The position numbers and the translations under genes were made by a program. A DNA stretch of 39,803 nucleotides. It comes from an uncultured Muribaculaceae bacterium (lineage in GTDB: Bacteria; Bacteroidota; Bacteroidia; Bacteroidales; Muribaculaceae). Of this stretch, positions 18,750-28,057 are shown piece by piece; position 1 is the stretch's first letter; every line of letters begins with the position of its first letter. The stretch is taken from NCBI GenBank assembly GCA_947174275.1, contig CAMWIJ010000022.1:1-39803 (forward strand), written 5' to 3'. The notes below the pieces were generated by a model. It did not search any database. It was not told the DNA's origin and saw nothing but the letters and a program-made list of their open reading frames with translations.

Positions 18750-19757
18750 ATGAGCACAATACCAACCAAAATGGTCAACATTCGTGAGTTAAACGATTTG
18801 GTCGCAAGCAAAAACGACTTTGTCAAGCTTATTACAAAAGGGATGGACCAGACAATTGTCGGTCAGAAACATCTTATAGAATCACTGCTTATAGCGCTTC
18901 TTTCCAACGGTCACGTCCTGCTGGAAGGTGTGCCCGGTCTGGCGAAAACCCTTGCCATAAAGACCCTCGCCCAGCTAATCGACGCGAAATACAGCCGCAT
19001 ACAGTTTACGCCTGACCTCCTCCCTGCCGACGTGCTTGGCACGATGATTTACTCAGTGCAGAAAGAGACATTCCAGATTAAACGCGGCCCCATTTTCGCC
19101 AACTTCGTGCTTGCCGATGAAATAAACCGTGCTCCGGCCAAGGTTCAGTCTGCGTTGCTCGAATCGATGCAGGAGCGCCAGGTGACCATCGGTGACACCA
19201 CATTCCCCCTTGACGAGCCATTCCTCGTAATGGCGACACAGAACCCCATCGAGCAGGAGGGTACATATCCGCTTCCCGAAGCACAGGTCGACCGTTTTCT
19301 TTTGAAAGTGGTAATCGGTTACCCCTCGCGCGAGGAGGAACGGTTGATTATCCGTCAGAATATCTCAAATGAAAAGCCTCAGATAGTGCCGCTCGTGCGA
19401 CCGCAGGAAATTATCGAGGCGCAGAAAATTGTCGAGATGATATATGTCGACGAAAAGATTGAGAAATATATCATAGATATCGTTTTCGCTACACGCTATC
19501 CCAAGGAAGCCGGACTTGCCGATCTTTCCAACATAATAGCCTTCGGCGCATCTCCGCGTGCTTCGATTTCGCTTGCAAAAGCAGCCAGAGCCTATGCGTT
19601 CCTCCACAATAGAGGATACGTGATTCCGGAGGATGTGCGTGCCGTATGTCACGATGTGATGCGCCATCGTATCGGTCTTACATACGAAGCTGAAGCAAAT
19701 AATATCACAGCTGACGAAATTATCTCAAACATACTCGACAAGGTCGAAGTGCCCTGA
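18750..19757 (+). CDS. moxR: MoxR-family AAA+ ATPase
   Basis: 335 residues. Walker A GVPGLAKT lies near residue 58 and Walker B in FVLADEINRAPAKVQ near 118. Sensor-type residues follow in MATQNPIEQEGTYPLPEAQ and the C-terminal helical lid carries VIPEDVRAV. MoxR ATPases act as chaperone-like factors for neighbouring VWA-domain proteins, which fits the BatA and BatB genes downstream. The protein has no signal peptide and should be cytoplasmic. It is the first gene of an eight-gene plus-strand unit. An in-frame ATG seven codons downstream is an alternative start. Confidence 0.93.
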   Translation: MSTIPTKMVNIRELNDLVASKNDFVKLITKGMDQTIVGQKHLIESLLIALLSNGHVLLEGVPGLAKTLAIKTLAQLIDAKYSRIQFTPDLLPADVLGTMIYSVQKETFQIKRGPIFANFVLADEINRAPAKVQSALLESMQERQVTIGDTTFPLDEPFLVMATQNPIEQEGTYPLPEAQVDRFLLKVVIGYPSREEERLIIRQNISNEKPQIVPLVRPQEIIEAQKIVEMIYVDEKIEKYIIDIVFATRYPKEAGLADLSNIIAFGASPRASISLAKAARAYAFLHNRGYVIPEDVRAVCHDVMRHRIGLTYEAEANNITADEIISNILDKVEVP

Positions 19758-19893
19758 TTTCACTGCTTCCAGCTGACTGCGGCAACTATTTTAGAGGTTG
19801 CTTGTATCCGAGTGGAAAAAATTATAAAATTGAAAGCGAAGCAGCACGACTATTTTCAGCCGTGCTCGACCGCAGCACTTTGACTACAAAATT

Positions 19894-20769
19894 ATGGACG
19901 CTAATGAACTCCTTAAAAAGGTAAGACGAATAGAGATAAAGACACGAGGGCTTTCCCGCAATATTTTCGCGGGAGAGTATCACTCCGCTTTCAAGGGACG
20001 AGGCATGACATTCTCCGAAGTCAGAGAATACCAGTATGGCGATGACATACGTGATATTGACTGGAATGTCACCGCGCGCCATAATCATCCTTACGTGAAA
20101 GTCTACGAAGAGGAGCGCGAGATGACTGTCATGCTGCTCATTGACGTATCCTCGAGCCGCTATTTCGGCGCCGTTGGAGAGGAGAAAAGGCAGATGATAG
20201 CTGAAATTGCGGCTACCATTGCATTTTCCGCCATACAGAACAACGATAAGGCGGGCGTGATTTTCTTCTCCGACAAAATCGAGAAATTCATACCTCCAAA
20301 GAAAGGGCGAAAGCATATATTGCTGATAATCCGGGAACTTCTCGATTTTACTCCCGACAGTCAGGGCACCGACCTGTCAGTCGTGCTGAGATATTTCTCC
20401 GACGCTCTCAAAAAGCGTTGCACAACGTTCCTTATGTCGGACTATATCGATTCTCACGACTATTCAAAGGCATTGAGCGTGGCTGCAAACCGACACGACA
20501 TTTATGGTATTCAGGTCTACGACAAGCGTGACAGTAAATTGCCTGACGTCGGACTTATGCGCATTGCTGACCTCGAGACCGGTGCTGACAGATGGATCAA
20601 CACCTCATCGAAAAAAGTACGGCAGTCGTTTGAAAAATGGTGGTATTGCCGCCAGCAGACAATGGTCGAGACCCTGCGCAAAAGCAGAGTCGACTTCGTG
20701 TCAGTAACTACCGATGAAGATTATGTCGCCCCGCTTATGAGTTTGTTTAAAAAACGCAGTTTCAGGTAG
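19894..20769 (+). CDS. DUF58 domain protein of the bat operon
   Basis: 291 residues without signal peptide or membrane segment. The DUF58 core is clear: FAGEYHSAFKGRGMTFSEVR, EYQYGDDIRDIDWNVTAR, then VKVYEEEREMTVMLLIDVSS, a degenerate VWA-like strand with a DxSSS-like MIDAS remnant. DUF58 genes routinely sit between moxR and VWA genes and their products are thought to work in the same complex. The gap from moxR is 136 bp, the longest inside the unit, with no terminator or clear promoter in it. Confidence 0.9.
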   Translation: MDANELLKKVRRIEIKTRGLSRNIFAGEYHSAFKGRGMTFSEVREYQYGDDIRDIDWNVTARHNHPYVKVYEEEREMTVMLLIDVSSSRYFGAVGEEKRQMIAEIAATIAFSAIQNNDKAGVIFFSDKIEKFIPPKKGRKHILLIIRELLDFTPDSQGTDLSVVLRYFSDALKKRCTTFLMSDYIDSHDYSKALSVAANRHDIYGIQVYDKRDSKLPDVGLMRIADLETGADRWINTSSKKVRQSFEKWWYCRQQTMVETLRKSRVDFVSVTTDEDYVAPLMSLFKKRSFR

Positions 20770-20808
20770 CGCCGGCGATAATCACTATTTATTATTACAA
20801 GCTGTGAT

Positions 20809-21888
20809 ATGCGACATATAGCGATAAATAAAAAAATAATGGCATTCGTGCTGATGGCTTCGTCAGCTGTCTCAATGTCGGCCGCGCGCCCGGTAGTAAA
20901 GATGAGCGTTGACTCCTCTTCGATATTGATGGGATATACTGTCGACCTGCGCCTTACAGTCAACGATGCTGATGCCTCCGACATGTCGGAGCTTATCATA
21001 CGTCCTGACTCCGCTGCATCTGCACAGGAAAACAAGTCCGGCTCAGGCATTCTGCAGATGACACCGGGAGTGGAAGTTGTCGAAGGATACGAAAAACCCA
21101 CCGTCAACATAACCAAACGCGCTGATGGAAGCAGCGTGCTCGAATCAGTCATAAAGATACAGTCGTTCGATTCCGGAAATTATATAATCCCACCTGTCCT
21201 TTATACCAACGGACATGACTCAGTGCTTTCCAACAGTGTGGCGCTCCGTGTATATCCTGTCGACACGATAACAGCCCAAAGCGACCTGAAGCCATTGAGC
21301 ACGATATTACCGCCATATAAGCGTAAACTTGTCGACTACCTGCCGGACTGGCTTGTCGACAACTGGATATACCTGCTGATAGCCCTGATAATTATAGTCG
21401 GTGGAGTATGCGCATATCTAATCCTCACCAAGAAGGTTAAAATCAATATCATTCCTCAGAAGAAGCCGGAACCTCCGTATGAAGTGGCCGTTGCCAAGCT
21501 CGCACGCCTTCGTGAGGAACAACTTTGCGAGCAAGGTCTGCAGAAAGAATATTACACTCGTCTTACCGATATCTTGCGTGAATATCTCGATCGTCGCTTC
21601 GGCATCAACGCAATGGAAATGACCTCGACACAGATTCGCCGCGCACTTGCGGATTCGCGTGACGAGATAATGTCAAAACAACTTGTGGAGCAAGTGCTGG
21701 AGATTGCCGATTTCGTAAAATTCGCAAAAGCACAGCCGATGGGCGATGACAATGTCAAGGCATTTGAAGCCGCGCGCCGTTTTGTCGAGGACACCCGGCC
21801 GGTGGAAGTCTCTGATGAGAAATCCAAAGATGACAACACAACGGGCAACGAGCATCCCGTAGATAAAAATGATGCCTCACAGTCTTGA
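20809..21888 (+). CDS. Membrane protein of the bat operon, BatD-like N-terminal part
   Basis: 359 residues. A signal peptide (about 1-25, ending SAVSMSAA) precedes a beta-rich periplasmic domain. One membrane helix follows near 186-206 (WIYLLIALIIIVGGVCAYL), then a charged cytoplasmic region of about 150 residues with EEQLCEQGLQKEYYTRLTDI and EYLDRRFGINAMEM. This C-terminal part resembles the cytoplasmic segment found in BatD and DUF4381-type proteins. It lies 37 bp before batA, in the position where Bacteroidetes bat operons usually carry such a gene. Its individual role is unknown. Confidence 0.75.
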   Translation: MRHIAINKKIMAFVLMASSAVSMSAARPVVKMSVDSSSILMGYTVDLRLTVNDADASDMSELIIRPDSAASAQENKSGSGILQMTPGVEVVEGYEKPTVNITKRADGSSVLESVIKIQSFDSGNYIIPPVLYTNGHDSVLSNSVALRVYPVDTITAQSDLKPLSTILPPYKRKLVDYLPDWLVDNWIYLLIALIIIVGGVCAYLILTKKVKINIIPQKKPEPPYEVAVAKLARLREEQLCEQGLQKEYYTRLTDILREYLDRRFGINAMEMTSTQIRRALADSRDEIMSKQLVEQVLEIADFVKFAKAQPMGDDNVKAFEAARRFVEDTRPVEVSDEKSKDDNTTGNEHPVDKNDASQS

Positions 21889-21925
21889 CCTGTAATCCGT
21901 TAAAATGAATATAACAGAATAAAAC

Positions 21926-22930
21926 ATGCAGTTGGCTTATCCTAAAATATTATGGTTGTTTCTGATATACATTCCGCTTATAGCATGGTATATTCTAAAA
22001 CAACGCAATTCATATCCGGCGATGAAAATTTCATCGTTGACTCCGTTTGCCAAGCTGCCGCGTTCATTCAAGGCAACCTGCCGGCACATATTGTTCGCGT
22101 TTCAGCTTCTCGCACTCGGATGCATAATTGTGGCACTCGCGCGGCCTCAGACCCACGACCATTGGCGCAAATCATCGGTCGACGGCACTGACATTGTCCT
22201 CGCCATGGACATCTCAGGCTCAATGCTTGCCCATGACTATTACAATGGCAAGCCTGAGAAGAAAAACCGTATGGAGGCTGCGAAAGAAGTTGCAACTCGT
22301 TTTATCTCCAATCGTCAGAACGACAACATCGGTATAGTCATATTTGCCGGAGAAGCCCTTACCGGAGTCCCCATGACAGTTGACAAAGCCACGTTGATAA
22401 ATTATCTCAGCACCGTGCGTGAAGGAATGCTGGCTGACGGCACGGCAATAGGCGATGGCCTCGCCACTGCCATCAACCGCATCAAATCGGGCAAAGCAAA
22501 GAGCAAGAGTATAATATTGCTGACCGACGGCACCAACAACTCCGGCATGGTTGCGCCACTGACTGCCGCGGAAATAGCAAAAGAACTCGGCATCAAAGTA
22601 TACACAATCGGCATCGGAGCCAACGGCACGGCTGACTTCCCACAGATTGACTATTTCGGTCGTGTCTCATACGTGCCGTCTCCTGTCGTAATTGACGAAG
22701 CCACGCTACAGCAGATTGCCGCACTTACCGACGGAAAATATTTCCGCGCTACCGACCAGAAGGTTTTAAACAACATATTTGAAGAAATTGACCGGCTCGA
22801 GACAACAAGTATAGACGTAAACCACTTCACTCACACAGAAGACAATTACGAGCTGCTTGTCTGGATTGCGCTTGGTCTGATTCTCGCGCAGGTGCTCCTT
22901 CGTCACACATATTTGCGTTCAATTCCCTAA
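21926..22930 (+). CDS. batA: BatA, VWA-domain membrane protein of the aerotolerance operon
   Basis: 334 residues. Two N-terminal membrane helices (about 6-23 and 52-72) and one C-terminal helix (about 312-328) flank a von Willebrand A domain. The MIDAS metal site is intact: DISGS (Asp95) and the later LLTDGTNNSG. The domain closes with GKYFRATDQKVLNNIFEEID, typical of BatA/BatB. Bat proteins were named from the Bacteroides fragilis aerotolerance operon, where loss lowers oxygen tolerance; the mechanism is not settled. batA and batB are adjacent and similar, suggesting an old duplication. The gap to batB is 13 bp. Confidence 0.92.
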   Translation: MQLAYPKILWLFLIYIPLIAWYILKQRNSYPAMKISSLTPFAKLPRSFKATCRHILFAFQLLALGCIIVALARPQTHDHWRKSSVDGTDIVLAMDISGSMLAHDYYNGKPEKKNRMEAAKEVATRFISNRQNDNIGIVIFAGEALTGVPMTVDKATLINYLSTVREGMLADGTAIGDGLATAINRIKSGKAKSKSIILLTDGTNNSGMVAPLTAAEIAKELGIKVYTIGIGANGTADFPQIDYFGRVSYVPSPVVIDEATLQQIAALTDGKYFRATDQKVLNNIFEEIDRLETTSIDVNHFTHTEDNYELLVWIALGLILAQVLLRHTYLRSIP

Positions 22931-22943
22931 TATCTACTGACTC

Positions 22944-23984
22944 ATGGACTTCGCTAATCCTAAAATATTATATCTGCTGGCGGCGCTGCCTGTCTTGCTC
23001 GCGCTTTATCTGCTGGCTCGCTATTCGCGCAGACGCAAACTCGCGCGTTACGGCACCCCTGAAACTCTTGCACCTTTAATGCCGGAAGCATCAAAATATA
23101 AGCCTGCAATAAAAATTACCCTGCAGATGCTCGCTCTAGCATCGCTCATAATAGCGCTTGCCCGGCCGCGTCATGGAGAGCGGGAAGTGGCGGAAACGCG
23201 TGAAGGCATAGAAATCATGATTGCCGTCGACGTGTCGCGCTCAATGCTTGCGTCATCTACCGACGATGCAAAAGGCATATCGCGCCTCGACCGCGCCAAA
23301 TATCTTTTCACCAGACTTATAAACAACCTTGAGAACGATAAAATCGGACTTGTGGTATTTGCCGGAAACTCTTCATTGCAGCTTCCTATCACCAATGACT
23401 TCGTATCGGCAAAAATATATATCAATGACCTGTCTACATCAATGATCAACGAACAGGGCACCGACATAGGAGCGGCCATCGACATGGCTCTTCAGGGATT
23501 TTCGTCAGATGAGGATGTAAATAAAGCAATAATACTTCTGACTGATGCCGAGGACCACGAAGAGCAGGCCGTGGCAATGGCCGACAAAGCTCGTCAGGCC
23601 GGCGTGCAAGTCAATGTAATCGGTGTCGGCACTGCGAAAGGTGCGCTTATACCGGTTGATGGCAGTTCGTCTGAATTCCTCAAAGATGAGAACGGCTCTC
23701 CGGTCACTACTCGATTTAACGCCGAGTCCGCCAAGATGATTGCACAGAGTGGAAACGGAAATTATATCAATGGCAATGACGCTGACGCCGACAAACAAAT
23801 GATCGACCTGCTCGGTCAGATTGACAAAGCGACACTCGGGTCTGTCAAATATAAGGCATCAGCCGAACGTTTCTACATATTTCTGTGGATAGCTTTCGCA
23901 CTTATAATAACCGATATTTTTGTTCTCGACCGTAAAATCGGTTGGCTGAGTAAAATTAACTTCTTTAGCAAGTCAGTAAAATGA
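22944..23984 (+). CDS. batB: BatB, VWA-domain membrane protein of the aerotolerance operon
   Basis: 346 residues with the same plan as BatA: two N-terminal helices (about 7-23 and 54-72), a VWA domain and a C-terminal helix near 312-330. The MIDAS is DVSRS (Asp96) with LLTDAEDHEEQ as the later acidic part, so metal binding looks possible. It differs from BatA in that ARPRHGEREVAETREG precedes the VWA domain. The stop codon overlaps the batC start (ATGA at 23981-23984), indicating translational coupling. Confidence 0.92.
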   Translation: MDFANPKILYLLAALPVLLALYLLARYSRRRKLARYGTPETLAPLMPEASKYKPAIKITLQMLALASLIIALARPRHGEREVAETREGIEIMIAVDVSRSMLASSTDDAKGISRLDRAKYLFTRLINNLENDKIGLVVFAGNSSLQLPITNDFVSAKIYINDLSTSMINEQGTDIGAAIDMALQGFSSDEDVNKAIILLTDAEDHEEQAVAMADKARQAGVQVNVIGVGTAKGALIPVDGSSSEFLKDENGSPVTTRFNAESAKMIAQSGNGNYINGNDADADKQMIDLLGQIDKATLGSVKYKASAERFYIFLWIAFALIITDIFVLDRKIGWLSKINFFSKSVK

Positions 23985-24760
23985 AACGCCTTTTTATATC
24001 AATCATATTAGTTTTGTTGTGCGCCTCAGCTTCAGTTGAACTGATGGCCTCCGAACCGGCGACAACCCGCAAGGAGCGCAATATGATATTGAAAGCAAAT
24101 GAAGCATTCAATGAAAAAGACTATGAAAAAGCCATCGAACTTTACAACATGGCGCTTGAGGTAAATCCCGCAAGCGAACGGGCTAAATACAATCTTGCCG
24201 TAGCTATGGTAAAGCGGGCCGATGAGATTGGCGGCGCCGGTGGAAATGAGTATGGCATTAGTCCTGTTTCACCCAATGCGTCCGACTCACTCAGTGTCGG
24301 GCTCAAACAAAGTGCCAACAAAATCTTCAATGAACTTTATTCCGGAAGCACCGACTCGCAGACAAGAGAAAAGTCTGCCTACAATTCAGGCAATATACTT
24401 TTCAGCGAAAACGAGCTTTCCCAATGCATCGAACAATATAAAAGAGCCTTACGCCTCAATCCTGCCAACGACAATGCCCGACACAATCTGCGGGTAGCTC
24501 AACTGCGGATGCAACAGCAACAGCAGGACCAGGATGACCAGGACAACCAACAGCAGGAGGACAAGAAAGACCAACAGCAGCAAGAACAAGAGCAGCAACA
24601 ACCACAACAACCGCAGCCCCAGCCGCAACCTCAGCAACCTCAGCAGTCAAGCTCAGAGAATATACTTAACGCAGCGCAACAGAATGAATCAAAGACGCGG
24701 CAACGTCTCGAAAAACAACAGGTGCCGGTCGCGCCAAGGTATCACAACAAACCGTGGTAA
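23981..24760 (+). CDS. batC: BatC, TPR protein with a Gln/Pro-rich tail
   Basis: 259 residues. A signal peptide (about 1-24, ending SVELMA) is followed by TPR units: NEAFNEKDYEKAIELYNMAL with VNPASERAKYNLAVA, and later ENELSQCIEQYKRALRLNP with NDNARHNLRVA. From about residue 172 the protein turns into a tail of some 50 residues made almost only of Gln, Asp, Glu, Lys and then Pro. It ends in a basic stretch with VAPRYHNKPW. TPR plus a Q/P-rich tail is the usual BatC layout. It is probably periplasmic and may bridge BatA/B and BatD/E. The CAG/CAA/CCG repeats make the tail prone to length change. Confidence 0.88.
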   Translation: MKRLFISIILVLLCASASVELMASEPATTRKERNMILKANEAFNEKDYEKAIELYNMALEVNPASERAKYNLAVAMVKRADEIGGAGGNEYGISPVSPNASDSLSVGLKQSANKIFNELYSGSTDSQTREKSAYNSGNILFSENELSQCIEQYKRALRLNPANDNARHNLRVAQLRMQQQQQDQDDQDNQQQEDKKDQQQQEQEQQQPQQPQPQPQPQQPQQSSSENILNAAQQNESKTRQRLEKQQVPVAPRYHNKPW

Positions 24761-24802
24761 TACGATACAGTTTTTTAGTAAATAATAATTATCATCCTGA
24801 TA

Positions 24803-26614
24803 ATGAAACGTTTTAGCTTTTTATTACTATATATATGCCTGACAGCCCTCAGCGTGGCGGCGCAAGTGTCATTCACTGTCATTCCTCCACGCAATGTCAT
24901 AGCTGGTCAGCGTTTTCAGGTCGTATTCCGACTCGCAAACGGACAGGCCGGAAATCCCACCGTAGGAGAAATCAAGGGGTGTCAGCTTCTCTATGGTCCC
25001 TCGCGTTCGACAACTCAGTCATATCAGATTATAAATGGAGTCTCGACCTCCAATTCTACAATTGACTATACTTATGTCTATCGAGCGGATAACGCAGGCA
25101 CATTCACTATTCCGGCGGCAACAATCGACGTTGACGGCAAAAAATTCCACACCGGCGAAACTACTTTCTCTGTGTTGCCGGCCGACAACAGCACCTCCTC
25201 CGGACAGCCGACCGCACGTCCCGGCGATATATCAACCCAGACACCTGACCAAAAAATAACCGGCAATGACATTTTTGTCAGAGCCACACTCAATAAATCG
25301 TCTGTCTATGAGCAGGAAGCTGTCGAATGCACGTTGAAGCTATATACAAAATATGACGGCATTTCGTCGTTCGCCCAGACCACACCTGAGTCATACGAAG
25401 GATTTCTTATCGAAGAGGTTGACCTGAAAAATAATCCGGTAGATATCGAGCACTACAATGGCCAGAATTATAGGGTAGTGGTGCTTCGAAAATATATCAT
25501 ATTCCCGCAGAAATCAGGCAAACTGACACTCAAGACGGGAGCATACGATGTAGTCGTACAGCAATATGAACGTATCGACAACGGGTACTTCTACATGACC
25601 CGACCTGTCGAACGCAATGTCAAACTCGCATCAAGCGATGTTACAATCAATGTAAAACCGCTGCCGACTCCGGCTCCGGCCGATTTTAATGGCGCTGTAG
25701 GCAAATTTGATGTGAAAGGCAATCTGTCCTCAAACGAGTTGCGCACCAACGAGGCCGCGTCGCTTAAATACACAATATCCGGTACCGGCAATATAAAATA
25801 CATTAAAGCGCCGACTGTTACATTCCCCGATGAGTTCCAACAGTATTCACCATCTCAGAACGTCGAAGCCAGAATATCCGGTTCCAACGTCACAGGCAAG
25901 ATGGATGTAGAGTATACTTTTGTGCCAGAAGCTGTCGGAGATTTTGAGATTAAGACTTCTCCGTTTGTCTACTTCGACCCGTCAAAAAATGAGTATGTCA
26001 CAATACCTCTGCCGTCATACGACATAAGCGTGGCCAAAGGAGTCGGCTCGGGAAGCCAGGATTGTGATCAGCAGACCGTTAAAATCAAGAATACTGATAT
26101 CAGACATATAAAGACCGGAGACAAAGATCTTTCTCACGACCATACGCTGTATGCAAAGACATTATTGTACTGGATGATATATCCTGTGCTGGTACTGTTG
26201 CTCGTGGTGATAACTATGATAGCGGTCAAGCGACACAAGGCGAATGCTGATGTTACGGCTATGCGCAGATCTAAAGCCGGCAAAATGGCAAAAAAACGTC
26301 TTGCGGCTGCAGCCGCCCTGATGAAGAAGAACGACAGCTCGGCTTTCTACGATGCGGTGCTTAAAGCATTATGGGGATATATAGGAGACAAGCTCAGTAT
26401 CCCGGCATCGGCTCTGACAAGAAGCAATGTAAGCGAGGAACTGATGCGATATGGTGCCGACGAAAACACCGTAGCGCACATCATAGGAGTGCTTGACGAA
26501 TGCGAAATGGCACGATATACACCCGAATCGCTCAATCGTCCGTTGCAAGAGGTGTATGACTCGGCCTTCAGCGCCATGAATGAGCTCCAGTCAGTAAGTA
26601 AATCGGTAAAATAA
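24803..26614 (+). CDS. batD: BatD, oxygen-tolerance membrane protein
   Basis: 603 residues. A signal peptide (MKRFSFLLLYICLTALSVAA) is followed by a large beta-sandwich periplasmic region opening with VSFTVIPPRNVIAGQRFQVV. Typical family parts are RATLNKSSVYEQEAVECTLK and GNLSSNELRTNEAASLKYTI. One membrane helix lies near 454-476 (LLYWMIYPVLVLLLVVITMI). The cytoplasmic tail contains MRRSKAGKMAKKRLAAAAAL and a helical segment ending in YTPESLNRPLQEVYDSAFSA. This is the full BatD layout. It lies 42 bp after batC and 10 bp before batE. Confidence 0.92.
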   Translation: MKRFSFLLLYICLTALSVAAQVSFTVIPPRNVIAGQRFQVVFRLANGQAGNPTVGEIKGCQLLYGPSRSTTQSYQIINGVSTSNSTIDYTYVYRADNAGTFTIPAATIDVDGKKFHTGETTFSVLPADNSTSSGQPTARPGDISTQTPDQKITGNDIFVRATLNKSSVYEQEAVECTLKLYTKYDGISSFAQTTPESYEGFLIEEVDLKNNPVDIEHYNGQNYRVVVLRKYIIFPQKSGKLTLKTGAYDVVVQQYERIDNGYFYMTRPVERNVKLASSDVTINVKPLPTPAPADFNGAVGKFDVKGNLSSNELRTNEAASLKYTISGTGNIKYIKAPTVTFPDEFQQYSPSQNVEARISGSNVTGKMDVEYTFVPEAVGDFEIKTSPFVYFDPSKNEYVTIPLPSYDISVAKGVGSGSQDCDQQTVKIKNTDIRHIKTGDKDLSHDHTLYAKTLLYWMIYPVLVLLLVVITMIAVKRHKANADVTAMRRSKAGKMAKKRLAAAAALMKKNDSSAFYDAVLKALWGYIGDKLSIPASALTRSNVSEELMRYGADENTVAHIIGVLDECEMARYTPESLNRPLQEVYDSAFSAMNELQSVSKSVK

Positions 26615-26624
26615 TTCCATTGCA

Positions 26625-27497
26625 ATGAAATCTATATACAGGATATTGATATCACTTGGCCTTCTGGTCGCCGCAATTCAGGTTCACGCGATAGAAAACG
26701 AACCGACCAACGACAGTTCAGCGACAGTTCAGCGAAACAACGCCGACTCAATCGCAGTATCAGATCCGGCAACGGATCTCGACCGTCTGGCTGATGAAGC
26801 CTACATGCGTGGCACTCCACAGGATTACATCGAAGCTATCCGGCTTTACAATATGGCGATAGAGAAAGATGGCAGCTCTGCCGCCATATACTATAATCTC
26901 GGCAATGCCTACTACAGAGCTGATTCTCTGGCAAAAGCCATTATATGTTACGAACGGGCTTTGCGTCTCAATCCCACCGACAAGGATATCCGTGCAAATC
27001 TTGATTTTGTCAACAGCAAGATCATTGATGCAAAATCTACTGACGGCATAAGTAATATAATCGTGGAGAAATCAATGCAGATGTTCTCGCCAAACGGTTG
27101 GGCAATAGTGTCAATCGCATTGTTTGTAGTGGTGTTATTGCTTACTGCAGGATACATTTTCAGTAGAAATGTACACTTGAGGAAAGTGTTCTTCTTTGTA
27201 GCCCTTGTATTGCTTGTAGTAAATGTCGTCAGCATCATCATAACGATAAACGCATCGGCTGTGGCAGGAGGCAATAATGAAGCGATAGTCACAGCGCCGT
27301 CTACGCAATTGTCAACGTCTCCATCAACTCCGCTTGATGAATCGCAGAAGGCTATGCTGCTCCATGAGGGGAGCAAAGTCAGAGTAATACGTGAGCTGGC
27401 CACTCCAAATGACCCACGGGTCAAGAAGTGGATTGAGGTCGAGGCCGCAGGCGACAACAGGGCCTGGATTGATGCAGATGCAATCGAAATGATATAA
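26625..27497 (+). CDS. batE: BatE, TPR and SH3-like membrane protein
   Basis: 290 residues. A signal peptide (about 1-22) leads to TPR units, TPQDYIEAIRLYNMAIEKDG with SAAIYYNLGNAYYRADSLAK. Two membrane helices follow near 162-182 and 190-210, then an SH3-like C-terminal domain with LHEGSKVRVIRELATP and KKWIEVEAAGDNRAWIDADA. This is the normal BatE layout. A Ser/Thr/Pro-rich linker joins the second helix to the SH3-like domain. It is the last gene of the unit, with a strong terminator 6 bases after the stop codon. Confidence 0.9.
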   Translation: MKSIYRILISLGLLVAAIQVHAIENEPTNDSSATVQRNNADSIAVSDPATDLDRLADEAYMRGTPQDYIEAIRLYNMAIEKDGSSAAIYYNLGNAYYRADSLAKAIICYERALRLNPTDKDIRANLDFVNSKIIDAKSTDGISNIIVEKSMQMFSPNGWAIVSIALFVVVLLLTAGYIFSRNVHLRKVFFFVALVLLVVNVVSIIITINASAVAGGNNEAIVTAPSTQLSTSPSTPLDESQKAMLLHEGSKVRVIRELATPNDPRVKKWIEVEAAGDNRAWIDADAIEMI

Positions 27498-27502
27498 TTA
27501 CT

Positions 27503-27538
27503 AAAAAGAGCGAAATCACTATGATTTTGCTCTTTTTT
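27503..27538 (+). terminator. Rho-independent terminator of the bat operon
   Basis: A 16-bp stem (27503-27518 with 27522-27537, one G-U pair) with a three-base loop is followed by a run of six Ts. It starts 6 bases past the batE stop. Confidence 0.92.
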
Positions 27539-27623
27539 AATGATAATGAATGATCTATTGACGGCCAAATCAGCCATCTCGGCCAAAATATGTCGTAAAA
27601 CATAAAAATCTATTCCAACTTTT

Positions 27624-27655
27624 TTTGGCAAATTCAGATTATATTAATAATTTAG
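27624..27655 (+). promoter_or_regulatory. Putative promoter for the small HTH-like gene
   Basis: TTTG (27624-27627), a 20-bp spacer, then TAATTTAG (27648-27655), one mismatch from TAnnTTTG. The predicted leader is about 80 bases and A/T-rich. Confidence 0.5.
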
Positions 27656-27740
27656 AGCGTAAATAAAATATAAGATTTGTTTAACAGCATCAGTTGCTCT
27701 CAAACATATAGAAATATTTACTAATTAAAATTTAAATATC

Positions 27741-27998
27741 ATGACTAAAACAATCACATTCAATGAACTTCGCCGTCTCAAAGACAGTTTGCCTGACGGC
27801 GCGACACATCGTATTGCTGATAAACTCAATATTACGGTTCAGACCGTCAGGAATTATTTCGGTGGCGTTAACTACGAATTCGGTAAAAACTGCGGCGTAC
27901 ATATCGAGCCTGGTCCCGACGGAGGCATAGTTGTCCTCGATGACACTACTATATATGACATGGCTGTAGAAATACTGCAAGAGCAAGAAAACAACTGA
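27741..27998 (+). CDS. Small HTH-like DNA-binding protein, conserved in Bacteroidales
   Basis: 85 residues, soluble and acidic overall. The N-terminal half contains a helix-turn-helix-like segment, HRIADKLNITVQTVRNYFGG (about 29-48). The C-terminal half is a beta-type segment, GVHIEPGPDGGIVVLDDTTI, followed by a short helix and an acidic end. I recognise it as a small protein widespread in Bacteroidales and usually annotated only as DNA-binding. It has its own putative promoter and lies 59 bp before the stress-protein gene, so the two may be cotranscribed. DNA binding is inferred, and no target is known. Confidence 0.72.
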   Translation: MTKTITFNELRRLKDSLPDGATHRIADKLNITVQTVRNYFGGVNYEFGKNCGVHIEPGPDGGIVVLDDTTIYDMAVEILQEQENN

Positions 27999-28057
27999 TT
28001 TTACGACTACAAATTTATCAAAGCGAAAGGCATTAATGTCTGCGACGATCTGCCGAT

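Noticed and set aside
22944-23984. BatB as a broken copy of BatA
   Set aside because: Both VWA domains have an intact MIDAS and full length, and paired BatA/BatB genes are normal in Bacteroidetes.
26948-27631. 227-codon frame antisense to batE
   Set aside because: It covers the batE coding region and its terminator and shows no recognisable domain.
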